Shown one piece after another: positions 34,504 through 44,134 of a DNA stretch of 64,000 nucleotides. The notes below the pieces were generated by a model. That model did no database searches. It was not told the DNA's origin and saw only the letters and a list, made by a program, of their open reading frames with translations. The stretch is from Klebsiella michiganensis (GTDB lineage Bacteria > Pseudomonadota > Gammaproteobacteria > Enterobacterales > Enterobacteriaceae). Every line of letters starts with the position of its first letter. Within the stretch, counting starts at the first letter, position 1. Both the position numbers and the translations under genes were made by a program. The DNA lies in NCBI GenBank assembly GCA_000963575.1, contig CP011077.1, positions 1,488,001 through 1,552,000 of the forward strand, read 5' to 3'.

Positions 34504-35790
34504 ATGCTGGAATCCCTGACGTTACAACCTATCGCGCTGGTCGACGGCACCATTAATCTGCCGGGTTCAAAAAGCGTGTCTAACCGTGCGCTGTTATTGG
34601 CGGCACTGGCTAAAGGCACGACGGTGCTGACCAATCTGCTGGATAGCGATGATGTTCGCCATATGCTTAACGCGCTGAAGGCGCTGGGCGTGAGCTATAC
34701 GCTTTCGGCGGATCGTACCCGTTGTGAAGTCACCGGCGTGGCCGGGCCTCTGCAGGCACAAGGTGAGCTGGAACTCTTTTTAGGGAATGCGGGCACCGCT
34801 ATGCGTCCGCTGGCTGCGGCGCTGTGCCTCGGAAGTAACAACATTGTGCTGACCGGCGAGCCGCGCATGAAAGAGCGTCCAATCGGCCATCTTGTCGATG
34901 CGCTGCGCCAGGGCGGAGCCAACATTACATATCTGGAGCAAGAGAATTACCCGCCGCTGCGTCTGCGTGGTGGCTTTGGCGGCGGTAAGGTTGAAGTAGA
35001 CGGCAGCGTATCGAGCCAGTTTCTGACCGCTCTGCTGATGACGGCCCCTCTGGCAGCAAATGACACGGAAATCACCATTAAAGGTGAGCTGGTTTCCAAA
35101 CCTTATATCGATATCACGCTGCATCTGATGAAAACCTTCGGCGTGGAAGTTGAAAACCGCGACTACCGCAGCTTCCTCATTCGTGGCGCACAGCAGTACC
35201 AATCTCCGGGAGCTTATCTGGTTGAGGGGGATGCTTCCTCCGCCTCTTACTTCCTGGCCGCCGGGGCAATTAAAGGCGGTGTGGTCAAAGTAACCGGCAT
35301 CGGGCGTAACAGCGTGCAGGGTGACATCCGCTTTGCTGATGTGCTTGAGAAAATGGGCGCGAAAGTGACCTGGGGCGATGACTTCATTAGCTGTGAACGC
35401 GGCGAACTAAACGCTATCGACATGGACATGAACCACATCCCGGATGCGGCAATGACTATCGCGACAGCGGCGCTGTTTGCTAAAGGCACGACCACCTTGC
35501 GTAATATTTATAACTGGCGCGTGAAAGAGACCGATCGCCTGAGCGCGATGGCCACTGAGTTAAGGAAAGTCGGCGCAGAAGTTGAAGAGGGCGAGGACTA
35601 CATTCGCGTTACGCCACCGGCTAAGCTGACGTTTGCTGAGATCGGCACTTACAACGACCACCGTATGGCGATGTGTTTCTCGCTGGTGGCATTGTCCGAT
35701 ACGCCAGTGACAATTCTTGACCCTGGCTGCACGGCGAAAACCTTCCCTGATTATTTCGAGCAGCTCGCGCGCATCAGTACCCCGGCATAA
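34504..35790 (+). CDS. aroA: 3-phosphoshikimate 1-carboxyvinyltransferase (EPSP synthase)
   Basis: Sixth step of the shikimate pathway, joining shikimate-3-phosphate and PEP. It has 428 residues, one more than E. coli because of an extra Leu after Met. Substrate motifs are LPGSKSVSNRALLLAAL (Lys23, Arg28) and the class I signature LFLGNAGTAMRPLAAAL, with the native Gly and Pro, indicating a glyphosate-sensitive type. The C-terminal signature KETDRLSAMATELRKVGAEVEEGEDY is also present. It follows serC across an intercistronic terminator and ends at a strong terminator. Confidence 0.98.
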   Translation: MLESLTLQPIALVDGTINLPGSKSVSNRALLLAALAKGTTVLTNLLDSDDVRHMLNALKALGVSYTLSADRTRCEVTGVAGPLQAQGELELFLGNAGTAMRPLAAALCLGSNNIVLTGEPRMKERPIGHLVDALRQGGANITYLEQENYPPLRLRGGFGGGKVEVDGSVSSQFLTALLMTAPLAANDTEITIKGELVSKPYIDITLHLMKTFGVEVENRDYRSFLIRGAQQYQSPGAYLVEGDASSASYFLAAGAIKGGVVKVTGIGRNSVQGDIRFADVLEKMGAKVTWGDDFISCERGELNAIDMDMNHIPDAAMTIATAALFAKGTTTLRNIYNWRVKETDRLSAMATELRKVGAEVEEGEDYIRVTPPAKLTFAEIGTYNDHRMAMCFSLVALSDTPVTILDPGCTAKTFPDYFEQLARISTPA

Positions 35791-35797
35791 CCTTCGT

Positions 35798-35826
35798 AAA
35801 ACCGCATCGTCTGATGCGGTTTTTCT
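35798..35826 (+). terminator. Terminator downstream of aroA
   Basis: An AACCGCATC/GATGCGGTT stem with GTCT loop (35800-35821) is followed by a T-run. In E. coli ycaL would come next; here only about 150 bp lie between this terminator and cmk. Confidence 0.9.
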
Positions 35827-35982
35827 TTCTCTCTACGATTCCTTACAACGCCAGTTGCGCAATTCTTCTACACTCAGCCTGATTCCCGTGGATATTTGCC
35901 AGGAAAGATAACAGTCCTGGCGGTTGCGGCGTATAATGCGCGGCGTTTACCACCCGCGAATCCAGCGATAGAGGAGAAAACG

Positions 35983-36666
35983 ATGACGGCATCCGCCCCG
36001 GTAATAACGATTGATGGCCCAAGTGGCGCCGGTAAAGGCACGCTTTGTAAGGCCATGGCCGAAGCGCTGCAGTGGCATCTGCTGGACTCTGGTGCGATTT
36101 ATCGCGTTCTGGCGCTGGCTGCGTTACATCACCATGTTGATGTGGCTTCTGAAGACGCACTCGTGCCTCTTGCTGCTCACCTGGATGTTCGGTTTATTTC
36201 TACCGATGGCAATCTTGAAGTGGTCCTGGAAGGGGAAGACGTTAGCGCTGAAATCCGCACTCAGGAAGTGGCAAACGCGGCTTCTCAGGTGGCTGCGTTC
36301 CCGCGCGTACGCGAAGCCCTGCTGCGCCGCCAGCGTGCTTTCCGTGAAGCCCCTGGCTTGATTGCCGATGGCCGGGATATGGGGACCGTTGTGTTCCCGG
36401 ACGCGCCGGTGAAAATTTTCCTTGATGCCTCCTCTGAAGAGCGCGCCCACAGGCGCATGCTACAGTTGCAGGAGAAGGGCTTTAGTGTTAACTTTGAGCG
36501 CCTTTTGGCCGAGATAAAGGAACGCGACGATCGCGACCGTAATCGGTCTGTAGCGCCGTTAGTGCCTGCTGTTGATGCTTTAGTACTGGATTCAACCAGT
36601 ATGAGTATTGAGCAAGTGATTGAAAAAGCGCTACAATACGCCCGCGAAAAGCTGGCGCTCGCTTGA
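35983..36666 (+). CDS. cmk: Cytidylate kinase
   Basis: Phosphorylates CMP and dCMP with ATP. I start at the ATG at 35983 (MTASAPVITIDGPSG) with GAGGAG 7 nt upstream, giving 227 residues, the E. coli length; a 29-codon upstream extension is rejected. The P-loop GPSGAGKG is at 12-19; the CMP-binding insert and the LID (RDDRDRNRSVAPL) are intact. It lies directly upstream of rpsA and is partly co-transcribed with it in E. coli. Confidence 0.98.
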   Translation: MTASAPVITIDGPSGAGKGTLCKAMAEALQWHLLDSGAIYRVLALAALHHHVDVASEDALVPLAAHLDVRFISTDGNLEVVLEGEDVSAEIRTQEVANAASQVAAFPRVREALLRRQRAFREAPGLIADGRDMGTVVFPDAPVKIFLDASSEERAHRRMLQLQEKGFSVNFERLLAEIKERDDRDRNRSVAPLVPAVDALVLDSTSMSIEQVIEKALQYAREKLALA

Positions 36667-36781
36667 GATAGCGACCCCATTTTGTAGTACCCCCGCTGCA
36701 ACGGAGTGTGAGCGGGTATGTAAAACAACCCCATCCGGCATGAGGCCAGATGGACGTTAATCTAACTTTTGAAGATTAAAC
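36667..36781 (+). promoter_or_regulatory. rpsA leader with S1 autoregulatory hairpins
   Basis: Two stem-loops are visible. CCCGCT (36692-36697) pairs with AGCGGG (36711-36716) around a loop containing GGAG. CCATC-GGC (36731-36739) pairs with GCC and GATGG (36745-36753). Before the ATG there is only GAAG, no good Shine-Dalgarno. E. coli rpsA has such a structured leader through which S1 represses its own translation; conservation here is inferred. Confidence 0.6.
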
Positions 36782-38455
36782 ATGACTGAATCTTTTGCTC
36801 AACTGTTTGAAGAATCCCTGAAAGAAATCGAAACCCGTCCGGGTTCCATCGTTCGTGGCGTTGTTGTTGCTATCGACAAAGACGTCGTTCTGGTTGATGC
36901 GGGCCTGAAATCTGAATCTGCAATCCCTGCAGAGCAGTTCAAAAACGCAGCCGGCGAACTGGAAATCCAGGTCGGTGACGAAGTTGACGTTGCGCTGGAC
37001 GCAGTAGAAGATGGCTTCGGCGAAACCCTGCTGTCCCGTGAGAAAGCTAAGCGTCACGAAGCTTGGATCACGCTGGAAAAAGCTTACGAAGAAGCTGAAA
37101 CTGTGGTCGGTGTTATCAACGGCAAAGTTAAAGGTGGCTTCACTGTTGAGCTGAACGGTATTCGTGCGTTCCTGCCAGGTTCCCTGGTTGACGTTCGTCC
37201 AGTTCGTGACACTCTGCACCTCGAAGGCAAAGAGCTTGAGTTCAAAGTGATCAAGCTGGACCAGAAACGCAACAACGTTGTTGTTTCCCGTCGTGCGGTT
37301 ATCGAGTCTGAGAACAGCGCAGAGCGCGATCAGCTGCTTGAAAACCTGCAAGAAGGCATGGAAGTTAAAGGTATCGTTAAGAACCTCACTGACTACGGTG
37401 CATTCGTTGACCTGGGTGGCGTTGATGGCCTGCTGCACATCACCGATATGGCATGGAAACGCGTTAAGCATCCAAGCGAAATCGTGAACGTTGGCGACGA
37501 AATCACTGTTAAAGTGCTGAAGTTCGACCGCGAGCGTACCCGTGTTTCCCTCGGCCTGAAACAGCTGGGCGAAGATCCATGGGTAGCTATCGCTAAGCGT
37601 TATCCAGAAGGTACCAAACTGACTGGTCGCGTGACCAACCTGACCGACTACGGCTGCTTCGTTGAAATCGAAGAAGGCGTTGAAGGCCTGGTTCACGTTT
37701 CCGAAATGGATTGGACCAACAAAAACATCCACCCATCCAAAGTTGTTAACGTTGGTGATGTAGTGGAAGTGATGGTTCTGGATATCGACGAAGAACGTCG
37801 TCGTATCTCCCTGGGTCTGAAGCAGTGCAAAAACAACCCATGGCAGCAGTTCGCTGAGACCCACAACAAAGGCGATCGCGTTGAAGGTAAAATCAAGTCT
37901 ATCACTGACTTCGGTATCTTCATCGGCCTGGACGGCGGCATCGACGGCCTGGTTCACCTGTCTGACATCTCCTGGAACGTTGCAGGCGAAGAAGCAGTAC
38001 GTGAATACAAAAAAGGCGACGAAATCGCAGCTGTTGTTCTGCAGGTTGACGCAGAGCGTGAGCGTATCTCCCTGGGCGTTAAACAGCTCGCAGAAGATCC
38101 GTTCAACAACTACGTTGCGCTGAACAAGAAAGGTACTATCGTTACTGGTAAAGTAACGGCAGTTGACGCGAAAGGTGCTACAGTTGAATTAGCAGATGGC
38201 GTAGAAGGCTACCTGCGTGCTTCTGAAGCTTCCCGTGACCGCGTTGAAGATGCAACTCTGGTTCTGAACGTTGGCGACGACGTTGAAGCTAAATTCACCG
38301 GCGTTGATCGTAAAAACCGTGTTGTGAGCCTGTCTGTTCGTGCTAAAGACGAAGCTGACGAGAAAGATGCAATTGCGACTGTTAACAACAAACAGGAAGA
38401 AGGCAACTTCTCTAACGCAATGGCTGAAGCATTCAAAGCAGCTAAAGGCGAGTAA
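36782..38455 (+). CDS. rpsA: 30S ribosomal protein S1
   Basis: mRNA-binding ribosomal protein needed for initiation on structured messages. The 557 residues form six S1 repeats: two degenerate ones for ribosome binding (about 20-170) and four RNA-binding ones (about 190-520), each with a version of GxVxxLTDYGxFVDLxGxxGLxH. Codon use is extremely biased to GTT, CGT, AAA and GAA, typical of ribosomal proteins. It is preceded by an autoregulatory leader and followed by a GC hairpin and ihfB. Confidence 0.99.
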   Translation: MTESFAQLFEESLKEIETRPGSIVRGVVVAIDKDVVLVDAGLKSESAIPAEQFKNAAGELEIQVGDEVDVALDAVEDGFGETLLSREKAKRHEAWITLEKAYEEAETVVGVINGKVKGGFTVELNGIRAFLPGSLVDVRPVRDTLHLEGKELEFKVIKLDQKRNNVVVSRRAVIESENSAERDQLLENLQEGMEVKGIVKNLTDYGAFVDLGGVDGLLHITDMAWKRVKHPSEIVNVGDEITVKVLKFDRERTRVSLGLKQLGEDPWVAIAKRYPEGTKLTGRVTNLTDYGCFVEIEEGVEGLVHVSEMDWTNKNIHPSKVVNVGDVVEVMVLDIDEERRRISLGLKQCKNNPWQQFAETHNKGDRVEGKIKSITDFGIFIGLDGGIDGLVHLSDISWNVAGEEAVREYKKGDEIAAVVLQVDAERERISLGVKQLAEDPFNNYVALNKKGTIVTGKVTAVDAKGATVELADGVEGYLRASEASRDRVEDATLVLNVGDDVEAKFTGVDRKNRVVSLSVRAKDEADEKDAIATVNNKQEEGNFSNAMAEAFKAAKGE

Positions 38456-38499
38456 TCGTCCGAGCGTTGTATCCCGGCTTCTGCCAGGGTATAAAATCA

Positions 38500-38517
38500 G
38501 GGCGGCTTCGGCCGCCC
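38500..38517 (+). terminator. Hairpin between rpsA and ihfB
   Basis: GGGCGGC-TTCG-GCCGCCC is a 7-bp stem with a UUCG tetraloop. The run that follows (TTGTTCG) is a weak T-tract, so termination is probably partial and ihfB may be read in part from rpsA. Confidence 0.65.
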
Positions 38518-38570
38518 TTGTTCGATTGAGAGCTGTAAGCTAATTTTCCTGAAAGGAAACCGGAGGAATC

Positions 38571-38855
38571 ATGACCAAGTCAGAATTGATCGAAAGACTT
38601 GCAACCCAGCAATCTCACATCCCTGCGAAAGCAGTAGAAGATGCGGTGAAGGAAATGCTGGAGCATATGGCCTCTACGCTCGCCGAAGGTGAACGTATTG
38701 AAATCCGGGGTTTCGGCAGTTTCTCCTTACACTATCGCGCTCCTCGCACCGGACGTAACCCTAAAACCGGCGACAAAGTGGATCTGGAAGGCAAATACGT
38801 TCCTCACTTCAAGCCAGGTAAAGAGTTGCGTGACCGCGCCAATATTTACGGCTAA
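38571..38855 (+). CDS. ihfB: Integration host factor subunit beta
   Basis: DNA-bending protein that dimerises with IhfA and shapes promoters, replication origins and recombination complexes. The 94 residues match E. coli. The DNA-intercalating proline is Pro64 in the beta-arm (GRNPKTGDKV). GGAGG lies just before the ATG. A strong terminator follows. Likely targets in this window include the focA-pfl and ompF promoters, which are IHF-responsive in E. coli. Confidence 0.99.
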   Translation: MTKSELIERLATQQSHIPAKAVEDAVKEMLEHMASTLAEGERIEIRGFGSFSLHYRAPRTGRNPKTGDKVDLEGKYVPHFKPGKELRDRANIYG

Positions 38856-38869
38856 TTCCCTGGAGTTAG

Positions 38870-38906
38870 CAAAAATGGCACCTCATTTGAGGTGCCATTT
38901 TTTTTA
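38870..38906 (+). terminator. Terminator downstream of ihfB
   Basis: A 13-bp perfect stem (AAATGGCACCTCA 38873-38885 with its complement 38888-38900) is capped by a 2-nt loop and followed by a T-run. Confidence 0.93.
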
Positions 38907-39057
38907 CTAATTTTACTCTTTTGCGAGCCATTTCCAGAGGGCTCACGCAACATTGTTAAACCGGCCTCAACGTAGCCCAGGCCATCGCGTATTTCCCCGA
39001 TCGCTTTCTGATTTAATCTCAATATTGCCGCACACTGCCTGCAACAAGGAGGTGGAT

Positions 39058-41325
39058 GTGTTTTCAATTCCTGCCGTTGCTGGCGCCGTTCTGATCGGCG
39101 CTATGCCACTGTTATGGCTGCCGGTTATTCCGGAACAAAAGGATATTTTGCTGCTCCTGGCTGCTGCGCTGGCGCTGGCCTGCGTCTTTGGACGCGTCGT
39201 TTGGGGGCGCTATCTGGGGCTGTGCCTTTTATTTTTAAGCTGGAGCCTGTTGGACGCACGGCAAATGCTGGATATGTTCTCTGATTTTGAGACGAAGCCG
39301 CTGACTGTGCAGGTGAAAATGACGAAAAGCGATGGGGAAAAACGGCATGAGATGCGGATAGTTAAACGGGATGAGCGCTATCTTTTTCCTGCGCCGGGCG
39401 TTGTGTTGCGAAATAGCGTATTGCCTGAACCCGTTTGCGAAGGGCAGACGTGGTTAATGACGCTGCGGCTTCGCCCGGTGCATGGGCGCCTCAATGAAGG
39501 TATTTTTGACGGGCAGCGTTACGCACTTTCACAGCTGCTGCCGTTTAAGGGCCGGGTACTGAAGGCAAACCTGCTATCAGAAGGCTGCAATCTTCGAGGT
39601 AAATGGCTTCAGCAAGTCAAAAATTCCACCGCACATCTCCCATGGCAGGGGGTGATTATTGCCCTTGGCTTTGGGGAACGTATCCATGTCAGCGAAGACG
39701 TCAAAAGGATCATGCGTGATACCGGGACTGCGCATCTTATGGCCATTTCAGGGTTGCATATTGGGTTAGCCGGCGGGATTGGCTGGATTTTTGCGAGAGG
39801 AATGCAATTTTTTCTACCCGTCACGTTGATGGGGTTTCGTTTTCCTTTGTTGATGAGTTTTAGCGTTGCGCTATTTTATTCCTGGCTGTCGGGGATGAAC
39901 CCGCCGGCGGTCAGAACGCTGGTTGGAATGGGGATCTGGGCGATATTACGTCTGAGCGGCAGAAAGTGGTCTTCCTGGGATGTGCTGCTGTGTTGTGTCG
40001 CCGGCATTGTGTTTAGCGACCCGATGGCGATTTTGTCTGAAAGTTTGTGGCTCTCAGCGTTTGCTGTCTGTGGGCTTATCTTTTGGTACCAATGGGTGCC
40101 GCTGCCACGCATGGCGATAAATCGTTGGCTTCGACCTTTTGCCGATCTGCTTTATTTACAAGCTGGCGTCACATTACTGCTCATTCCGCTTCAGGTGATT
40201 TTATTTCACGGTATCAGTATGACTTCGCTGGTCGCTAATCTCTTCGCGGTCCCCTTAATTACCCTCGTTAGCGTTCCCTTAATTTTAGCTGGCATGGTAT
40301 TCGGAGAGGTTCCTGTCCTCGGGGCGTGGTTTTGGGCTCTGGCGGATAAGTCCCTTGCCGGAGTATTCGCCTTATTGGCTGAATTACCGGAGGGGTGGAA
40401 AGAACTGGATCGCCGCTATCAATTTCTGGCATTCATTGCCTGGTGGGCCATAGTGATATGGCGTTTCGGTTTTTGGCGAACATCTCCGGCTACCGTCGCG
40501 ACGGCGTTGCTTTTGATGACGCTCCCTTTCTGGCGCAAACCAGAGACCAATAGCTGGGCCGTGCATATGCTGGATGTTGGTCATGGGCTTGCCATGGTTG
40601 TTGAGCGTGAAGGCAAAGCGTTGCTCTATGATACAGGCAATGTATGGCCTGGCGGCGACGCGGCAAAAACCGTGATTATTCCCTGGTTAAAATGGCGTAA
40701 CCTGCAGCCGGAGCGGGTGATTATTAGCCATGAACATCTTGACCATATTGGTGGGCTGAAAAGCCTTAAACAGCAGTGGCCTGGGTTAAGTATTCGCAGT
40801 CCTCTCCGCTGGGCTGGGCATGAACCCTGTTTTCGTGGCCAGCACTGGGCATGGCGGGGGATTCAATTCGATGTACTGTGGCCGCCCGAAGAGTATGAGG
40901 GGAGCAGCAATAATCGCTCTTGTGTGGTTAAGGTAAGCCATGGAGGGGTTAGCCTCTTGCTGACAGGGGACCTGGAAGCAAGTGCAGAATTGGCTATGCT
41001 GAGAAAGCGTTGGCAGACGTTGGAGGTCAATATCTTGCAGGTGCCTCATCACGGGAGCCGAACGTCATCCAGTGGCCCTCTGCTGAGAGCTGTTTCAGGC
41101 CGCGTGGCGCTGGCCTCTGTTTCCAGATTTAACGCCTGGCGCTTACCGTCTTCAACAGTTATCGATCGTTACCGAAAATACGGTTATCAGTGGCATGACA
41201 CGGCCCAGTCCGGGCAACTGACAATTGAAATAAAGGGTGATAAATGGCAAATCTTTGGCTTCAGAGAACAAATATTGCCCCGTTGGTATCATCAGTGGTT
41301 TGGCGTCACCCGTGATAATGGGTAG
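39058..41325 (+). CDS. ycaI: ComEC/Rec2-family membrane protein YcaI
   Basis: Homologue of the DNA-uptake channel ComEC. I start at the GTG at 39058 (MFSIPAVAGAVLIGA) because AAGGAGG ends 5 nt before it; this gives 755 residues, close to E. coli (754). It has an N-terminal membrane helix pair and OB-like soluble domain, a competence domain with many helices carrying MRDTGTAHLMAISGLHIGLAGG, and a C-terminal metallo-beta-lactamase domain with HEHLDH and GDLEASAE. Transformation competence is not established for most enterics. Its 3' end abuts msbA (37 bp), so the msbA promoter is probably within it. Confidence 0.95.
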   Translation: MFSIPAVAGAVLIGAMPLLWLPVIPEQKDILLLLAAALALACVFGRVVWGRYLGLCLLFLSWSLLDARQMLDMFSDFETKPLTVQVKMTKSDGEKRHEMRIVKRDERYLFPAPGVVLRNSVLPEPVCEGQTWLMTLRLRPVHGRLNEGIFDGQRYALSQLLPFKGRVLKANLLSEGCNLRGKWLQQVKNSTAHLPWQGVIIALGFGERIHVSEDVKRIMRDTGTAHLMAISGLHIGLAGGIGWIFARGMQFFLPVTLMGFRFPLLMSFSVALFYSWLSGMNPPAVRTLVGMGIWAILRLSGRKWSSWDVLLCCVAGIVFSDPMAILSESLWLSAFAVCGLIFWYQWVPLPRMAINRWLRPFADLLYLQAGVTLLLIPLQVILFHGISMTSLVANLFAVPLITLVSVPLILAGMVFGEVPVLGAWFWALADKSLAGVFALLAELPEGWKELDRRYQFLAFIAWWAIVIWRFGFWRTSPATVATALLLMTLPFWRKPETNSWAVHMLDVGHGLAMVVEREGKALLYDTGNVWPGGDAAKTVIIPWLKWRNLQPERVIISHEHLDHIGGLKSLKQQWPGLSIRSPLRWAGHEPCFRGQHWAWRGIQFDVLWPPEEYEGSSNNRSCVVKVSHGGVSLLLTGDLEASAELAMLRKRWQTLEVNILQVPHHGSRTSSSGPLLRAVSGRVALASVSRFNAWRLPSSTVIDRYRKYGYQWHDTAQSGQLTIEIKGDKWQIFGFREQILPRWYHQWFGVTRDNG

Positions 41326-41362
41326 AATATGCGGCTATTTCATAAAAGGCTGGTTCGACTTA

Positions 41363-43111
41363 ATGCAGAACGATAAAGATCTCTCCACATGGCAGACCTT
41401 CCGCCGGCTCTGGCCGATGATTTCTCCCTTTAGAACGGGTCTGATTGTGGCTGGGATAGCGTTAATCCTCAATGCGGCGAGCGATACCTACATGCTTTCG
41501 CTGCTTAAACCATTACTGGATGACGGTTTTGGTAAAACGAACTCTTCTGTACTGCTGTGGATGCCTCTGGCGGTGATTGCGCTGATGCTGCTGCGTGGCG
41601 TGACCAGTTATGTTTCAAGCTACTGTATTTCATGGGTGTCAGGCATGGTGGTCATGAACATGCGTCGCCGCCTGTTCAGCCACATGATGGGGATGCCGGT
41701 TTCATTTTTCGACCAGCAGTCCACCGGGACACTGCTTTCCCGCATTACCTATGACTCGGAGCAGGTTGCGTCTTCCTCCTCCGGGGCGCTGATCACCGTT
41801 GTACGTGAGGGTGCATCAATTATTGGCCTGTTTGTGCTGATGTTCTGGTACAGCTGGCAGCTTTCAGTGATTCTGATCGTGCTGGCTCCGGTTGTGTCCT
41901 TTGCCATTCGCTTTGTCTCTAAGCGCTTCCGTAATATCAGCAAAAACATGCAGAACACCATGGGGCAGGTTACAACCAGCGCAGAGCAGATGCTGAAAGG
42001 GCACAAAGAAGTGCTTATTTTCGGCGGGCAGCAGGTGGAAACCGACCGCTTTGACAAAGTCAGCAACCGCATGCGTAACCAGGGGATGAAGCTGGTCTCT
42101 GCTTCGTCTATCTCCGATCCCATTATTCAGCTCATTGCTTCCCTGGCGTTGGCTTTTGTTCTGTATGCCGCCAGCTTCCCAAGTGTGATGGAAACTCTCA
42201 CTCCCGGTACCATTACGGTGGTGTTCTCCTCCATGATTGCGCTGATGCGTCCGCTTAAGTCACTGACTAACGTCAATGCTCAGTTCCAGCGCGGGATGGC
42301 GGCCTGCCAAACGCTGTTCTCTATTCTTGATTCTGAGCAGGAAAAAGACGGTGGTAAGCTGGTGATTGATCGCTCTAAAGGTGACGTTGAATTCCGCAAT
42401 GTGACCTTCACCTACCCTGGGCGTGATACTCCAGCACTGCGCAATATCAACCTGACTATCCCGGCAGGAAAAACTGTTGCGCTGGTAGGGCGTTCAGGTT
42501 CGGGTAAGTCGACCATTGCCAGCCTGATTACGCGTTTCTACGAGCAGCAGGAAGGTGAAATCCTGATTGACGGGCACGATATACGTGAATACACCCTTGC
42601 GTCTCTGCGCAATCAGGTGGGGCTGGTGTCCCAAAACGTTCATCTCTTTAACGATACCGTGGCGAATAATATCGCCTATGCGCGTACCGGCGAGTATTCC
42701 CGTGAAGATATCGAAAAAGCCGCACGCATGGCCTACGCGATGGACTTCATTAGCAAAATGGACAACGGGCTGGATACCATGATCGGTGAGAATGGTGTGC
42801 TTCTCTCAGGCGGCCAGCGTCAGCGTATCGCAATCGCTCGTGCTCTGCTGCGTGATAGCCCAATCCTGGTTCTGGATGAAGCAACCTCTGCCCTCGACAC
42901 TGAATCAGAACGCGCGATTCAATCTGCCCTGGATGAATTGCAAAAAAACCGCACGTCACTGGTGATCGCTCACCGCCTGTCGACGATTGAACAGGCTGAC
43001 GAAATCGTGGTTGTCGAAGATGGTCGCATCGTCGAACGCGGGCCTCACCTGGAGTTGCTGGCTCATCGGGGCGTCTATGCCCAGCTACATAAGATGCAAT
43101 TCGGCGAATGA
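41363..43111 (+). CDS. msbA: Lipid A export ABC transporter MsbA
   Basis: Essential homodimeric flippase moving core-lipid A across the inner membrane. I start at the ATG at 41363 (MQNDKDLSTWQTFRRLWP), giving 582 residues, the E. coli length; a 42-codon extension back into ycaI is rejected. Six membrane helices precede the ATPase domain with Walker A GRSGSGKST (376-384), signature LLSGGQRQR and Walker B LVLDEATSALD. It overlaps lpxK by 4 nt (ATGA), the classic msbA-lpxK operon. Confidence 0.98.
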   Translation: MQNDKDLSTWQTFRRLWPMISPFRTGLIVAGIALILNAASDTYMLSLLKPLLDDGFGKTNSSVLLWMPLAVIALMLLRGVTSYVSSYCISWVSGMVVMNMRRRLFSHMMGMPVSFFDQQSTGTLLSRITYDSEQVASSSSGALITVVREGASIIGLFVLMFWYSWQLSVILIVLAPVVSFAIRFVSKRFRNISKNMQNTMGQVTTSAEQMLKGHKEVLIFGGQQVETDRFDKVSNRMRNQGMKLVSASSISDPIIQLIASLALAFVLYAASFPSVMETLTPGTITVVFSSMIALMRPLKSLTNVNAQFQRGMAACQTLFSILDSEQEKDGGKLVIDRSKGDVEFRNVTFTYPGRDTPALRNINLTIPAGKTVALVGRSGSGKSTIASLITRFYEQQEGEILIDGHDIREYTLASLRNQVGLVSQNVHLFNDTVANNIAYARTGEYSREDIEKAARMAYAMDFISKMDNGLDTMIGENGVLLSGGQRQRIAIARALLRDSPILVLDEATSALDTESERAIQSALDELQKNRTSLVIAHRLSTIEQADEIVVVEDGRIVERGPHLELLAHRGVYAQLHKMQFGE

Positions 43112-44091
43112 TTGAGCGTATCTGGTCGGGAAAATCGCCTCTCTACCTGCTGCTGCTGCCGCTTTCCTGGCTTTATGGCCTGGTGAGCGGCGTTATTCGC
43201 CTGTCTTATCGTATTGGTCTACGCGCGGTATGGCGTGCCCCTGTGCCTGTGGTTGTCGTCGGGAATCTGACCGCCGGAGGGAACGGGAAAACGCCTGTTG
43301 TTATCTGGCTTGTGGAGCAGCTACAGCGGCGCGGTGTGCGGGTTGGCGTTGTGTCCCGAGGCTACGGCGGAAAAGCTGCAGCTTATCCTCTGTTGCTTGA
43401 CGTAAAAACCACTCCCTCTGAAGCGGGTGACGAACCGGTACTTATTTTTCAACGTACCGGGGCGCCCGTCGCCGTTGCCCCAAAACGCAGCGAGGCTGTA
43501 AAAGCCCTCATCGCGGCCGAAGCTCCGCAAATCATTATTACCGACGATGGTCTGCAGCATTACGCTTTGGCGCGTGATAAAGAAATCGTTGTTATTGACG
43601 GGGCGCGCCGATTCGGCAATGGCTGGTGGTTACCTGCCGGGCCGATGCGCGAAAGAGCGGGGCGTCTACGCAGCGTGGACGCAGTTATCGTGAACGGGGG
43701 GGAACCGCAGGCTGGTGAAATTGCCATGCGCCTGAAGCCTGGCCTCGCCATTAATCTCCTCTCCGGTGAACGTCGCCCGGTAACCGATTTTACTGACGTT
43801 GTGGCTATGGCCGGTATTGGGCATCCACCGCGTTTCTTTACCACGCTTGAGCAGTGCGGTATTACGCCGGTGAAAACCGTTGCACTGGCCGATCATCAGG
43901 CTATTACCGAACGGGATATGTTGACTATCGCGACGGCGGAGCAAGTCGTGCTGATGACGGAAAAAGATGCCGTAAAATGCCGCTCGTTTGCCGAAGGCCA
44001 TAAAAACTGGTGGTATCTGCCAGTGGATGCCGAGCTTGATTCACCTCTCGCGGAAACGCTCCTCAAGGAATTACTCGGGCTGGTGCGTTAA
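43108..44091 (+). CDS. lpxK: Tetraacyldisaccharide 4'-kinase
   Basis: Phosphorylates the 4' position of the lipid A disaccharide precursor at the inner-membrane face. It has 327 residues. An N-terminal hydrophobic helix (about 12-30) anchors it; the P-loop GNLTAGGNGKT is at 52-62, followed by TDDGLQHYALARDKEIVVIDG with the DDG catalytic motif and the MTEKDAVKC motif near the C-terminus. It is translationally coupled to msbA, joining synthesis and export of lipid A. Confidence 0.98.
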   Translation: MIERIWSGKSPLYLLLLPLSWLYGLVSGVIRLSYRIGLRAVWRAPVPVVVVGNLTAGGNGKTPVVIWLVEQLQRRGVRVGVVSRGYGGKAAAYPLLLDVKTTPSEAGDEPVLIFQRTGAPVAVAPKRSEAVKALIAAEAPQIIITDDGLQHYALARDKEIVVIDGARRFGNGWWLPAGPMRERAGRLRSVDAVIVNGGEPQAGEIAMRLKPGLAINLLSGERRPVTDFTDVVAMAGIGHPPRFFTTLEQCGITPVKTVALADHQAITERDMLTIATAEQVVLMTEKDAVKCRSFAEGHKNWWYLPVDAELDSPLAETLLKELLGLVR

Positions 44092-44134
44092 TCTTTGCGG
44101 CACCGGTTATTCGTTCGTTGATTACAGGTGTGCC

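Noticed and set aside
36776..37957. 393-codon open frame antisense to rpsA
   Set aside because: rpsA is a highly expressed gene whose codon choice removes stops from the opposite strand; the translated product is low-complexity and has no family resemblance.
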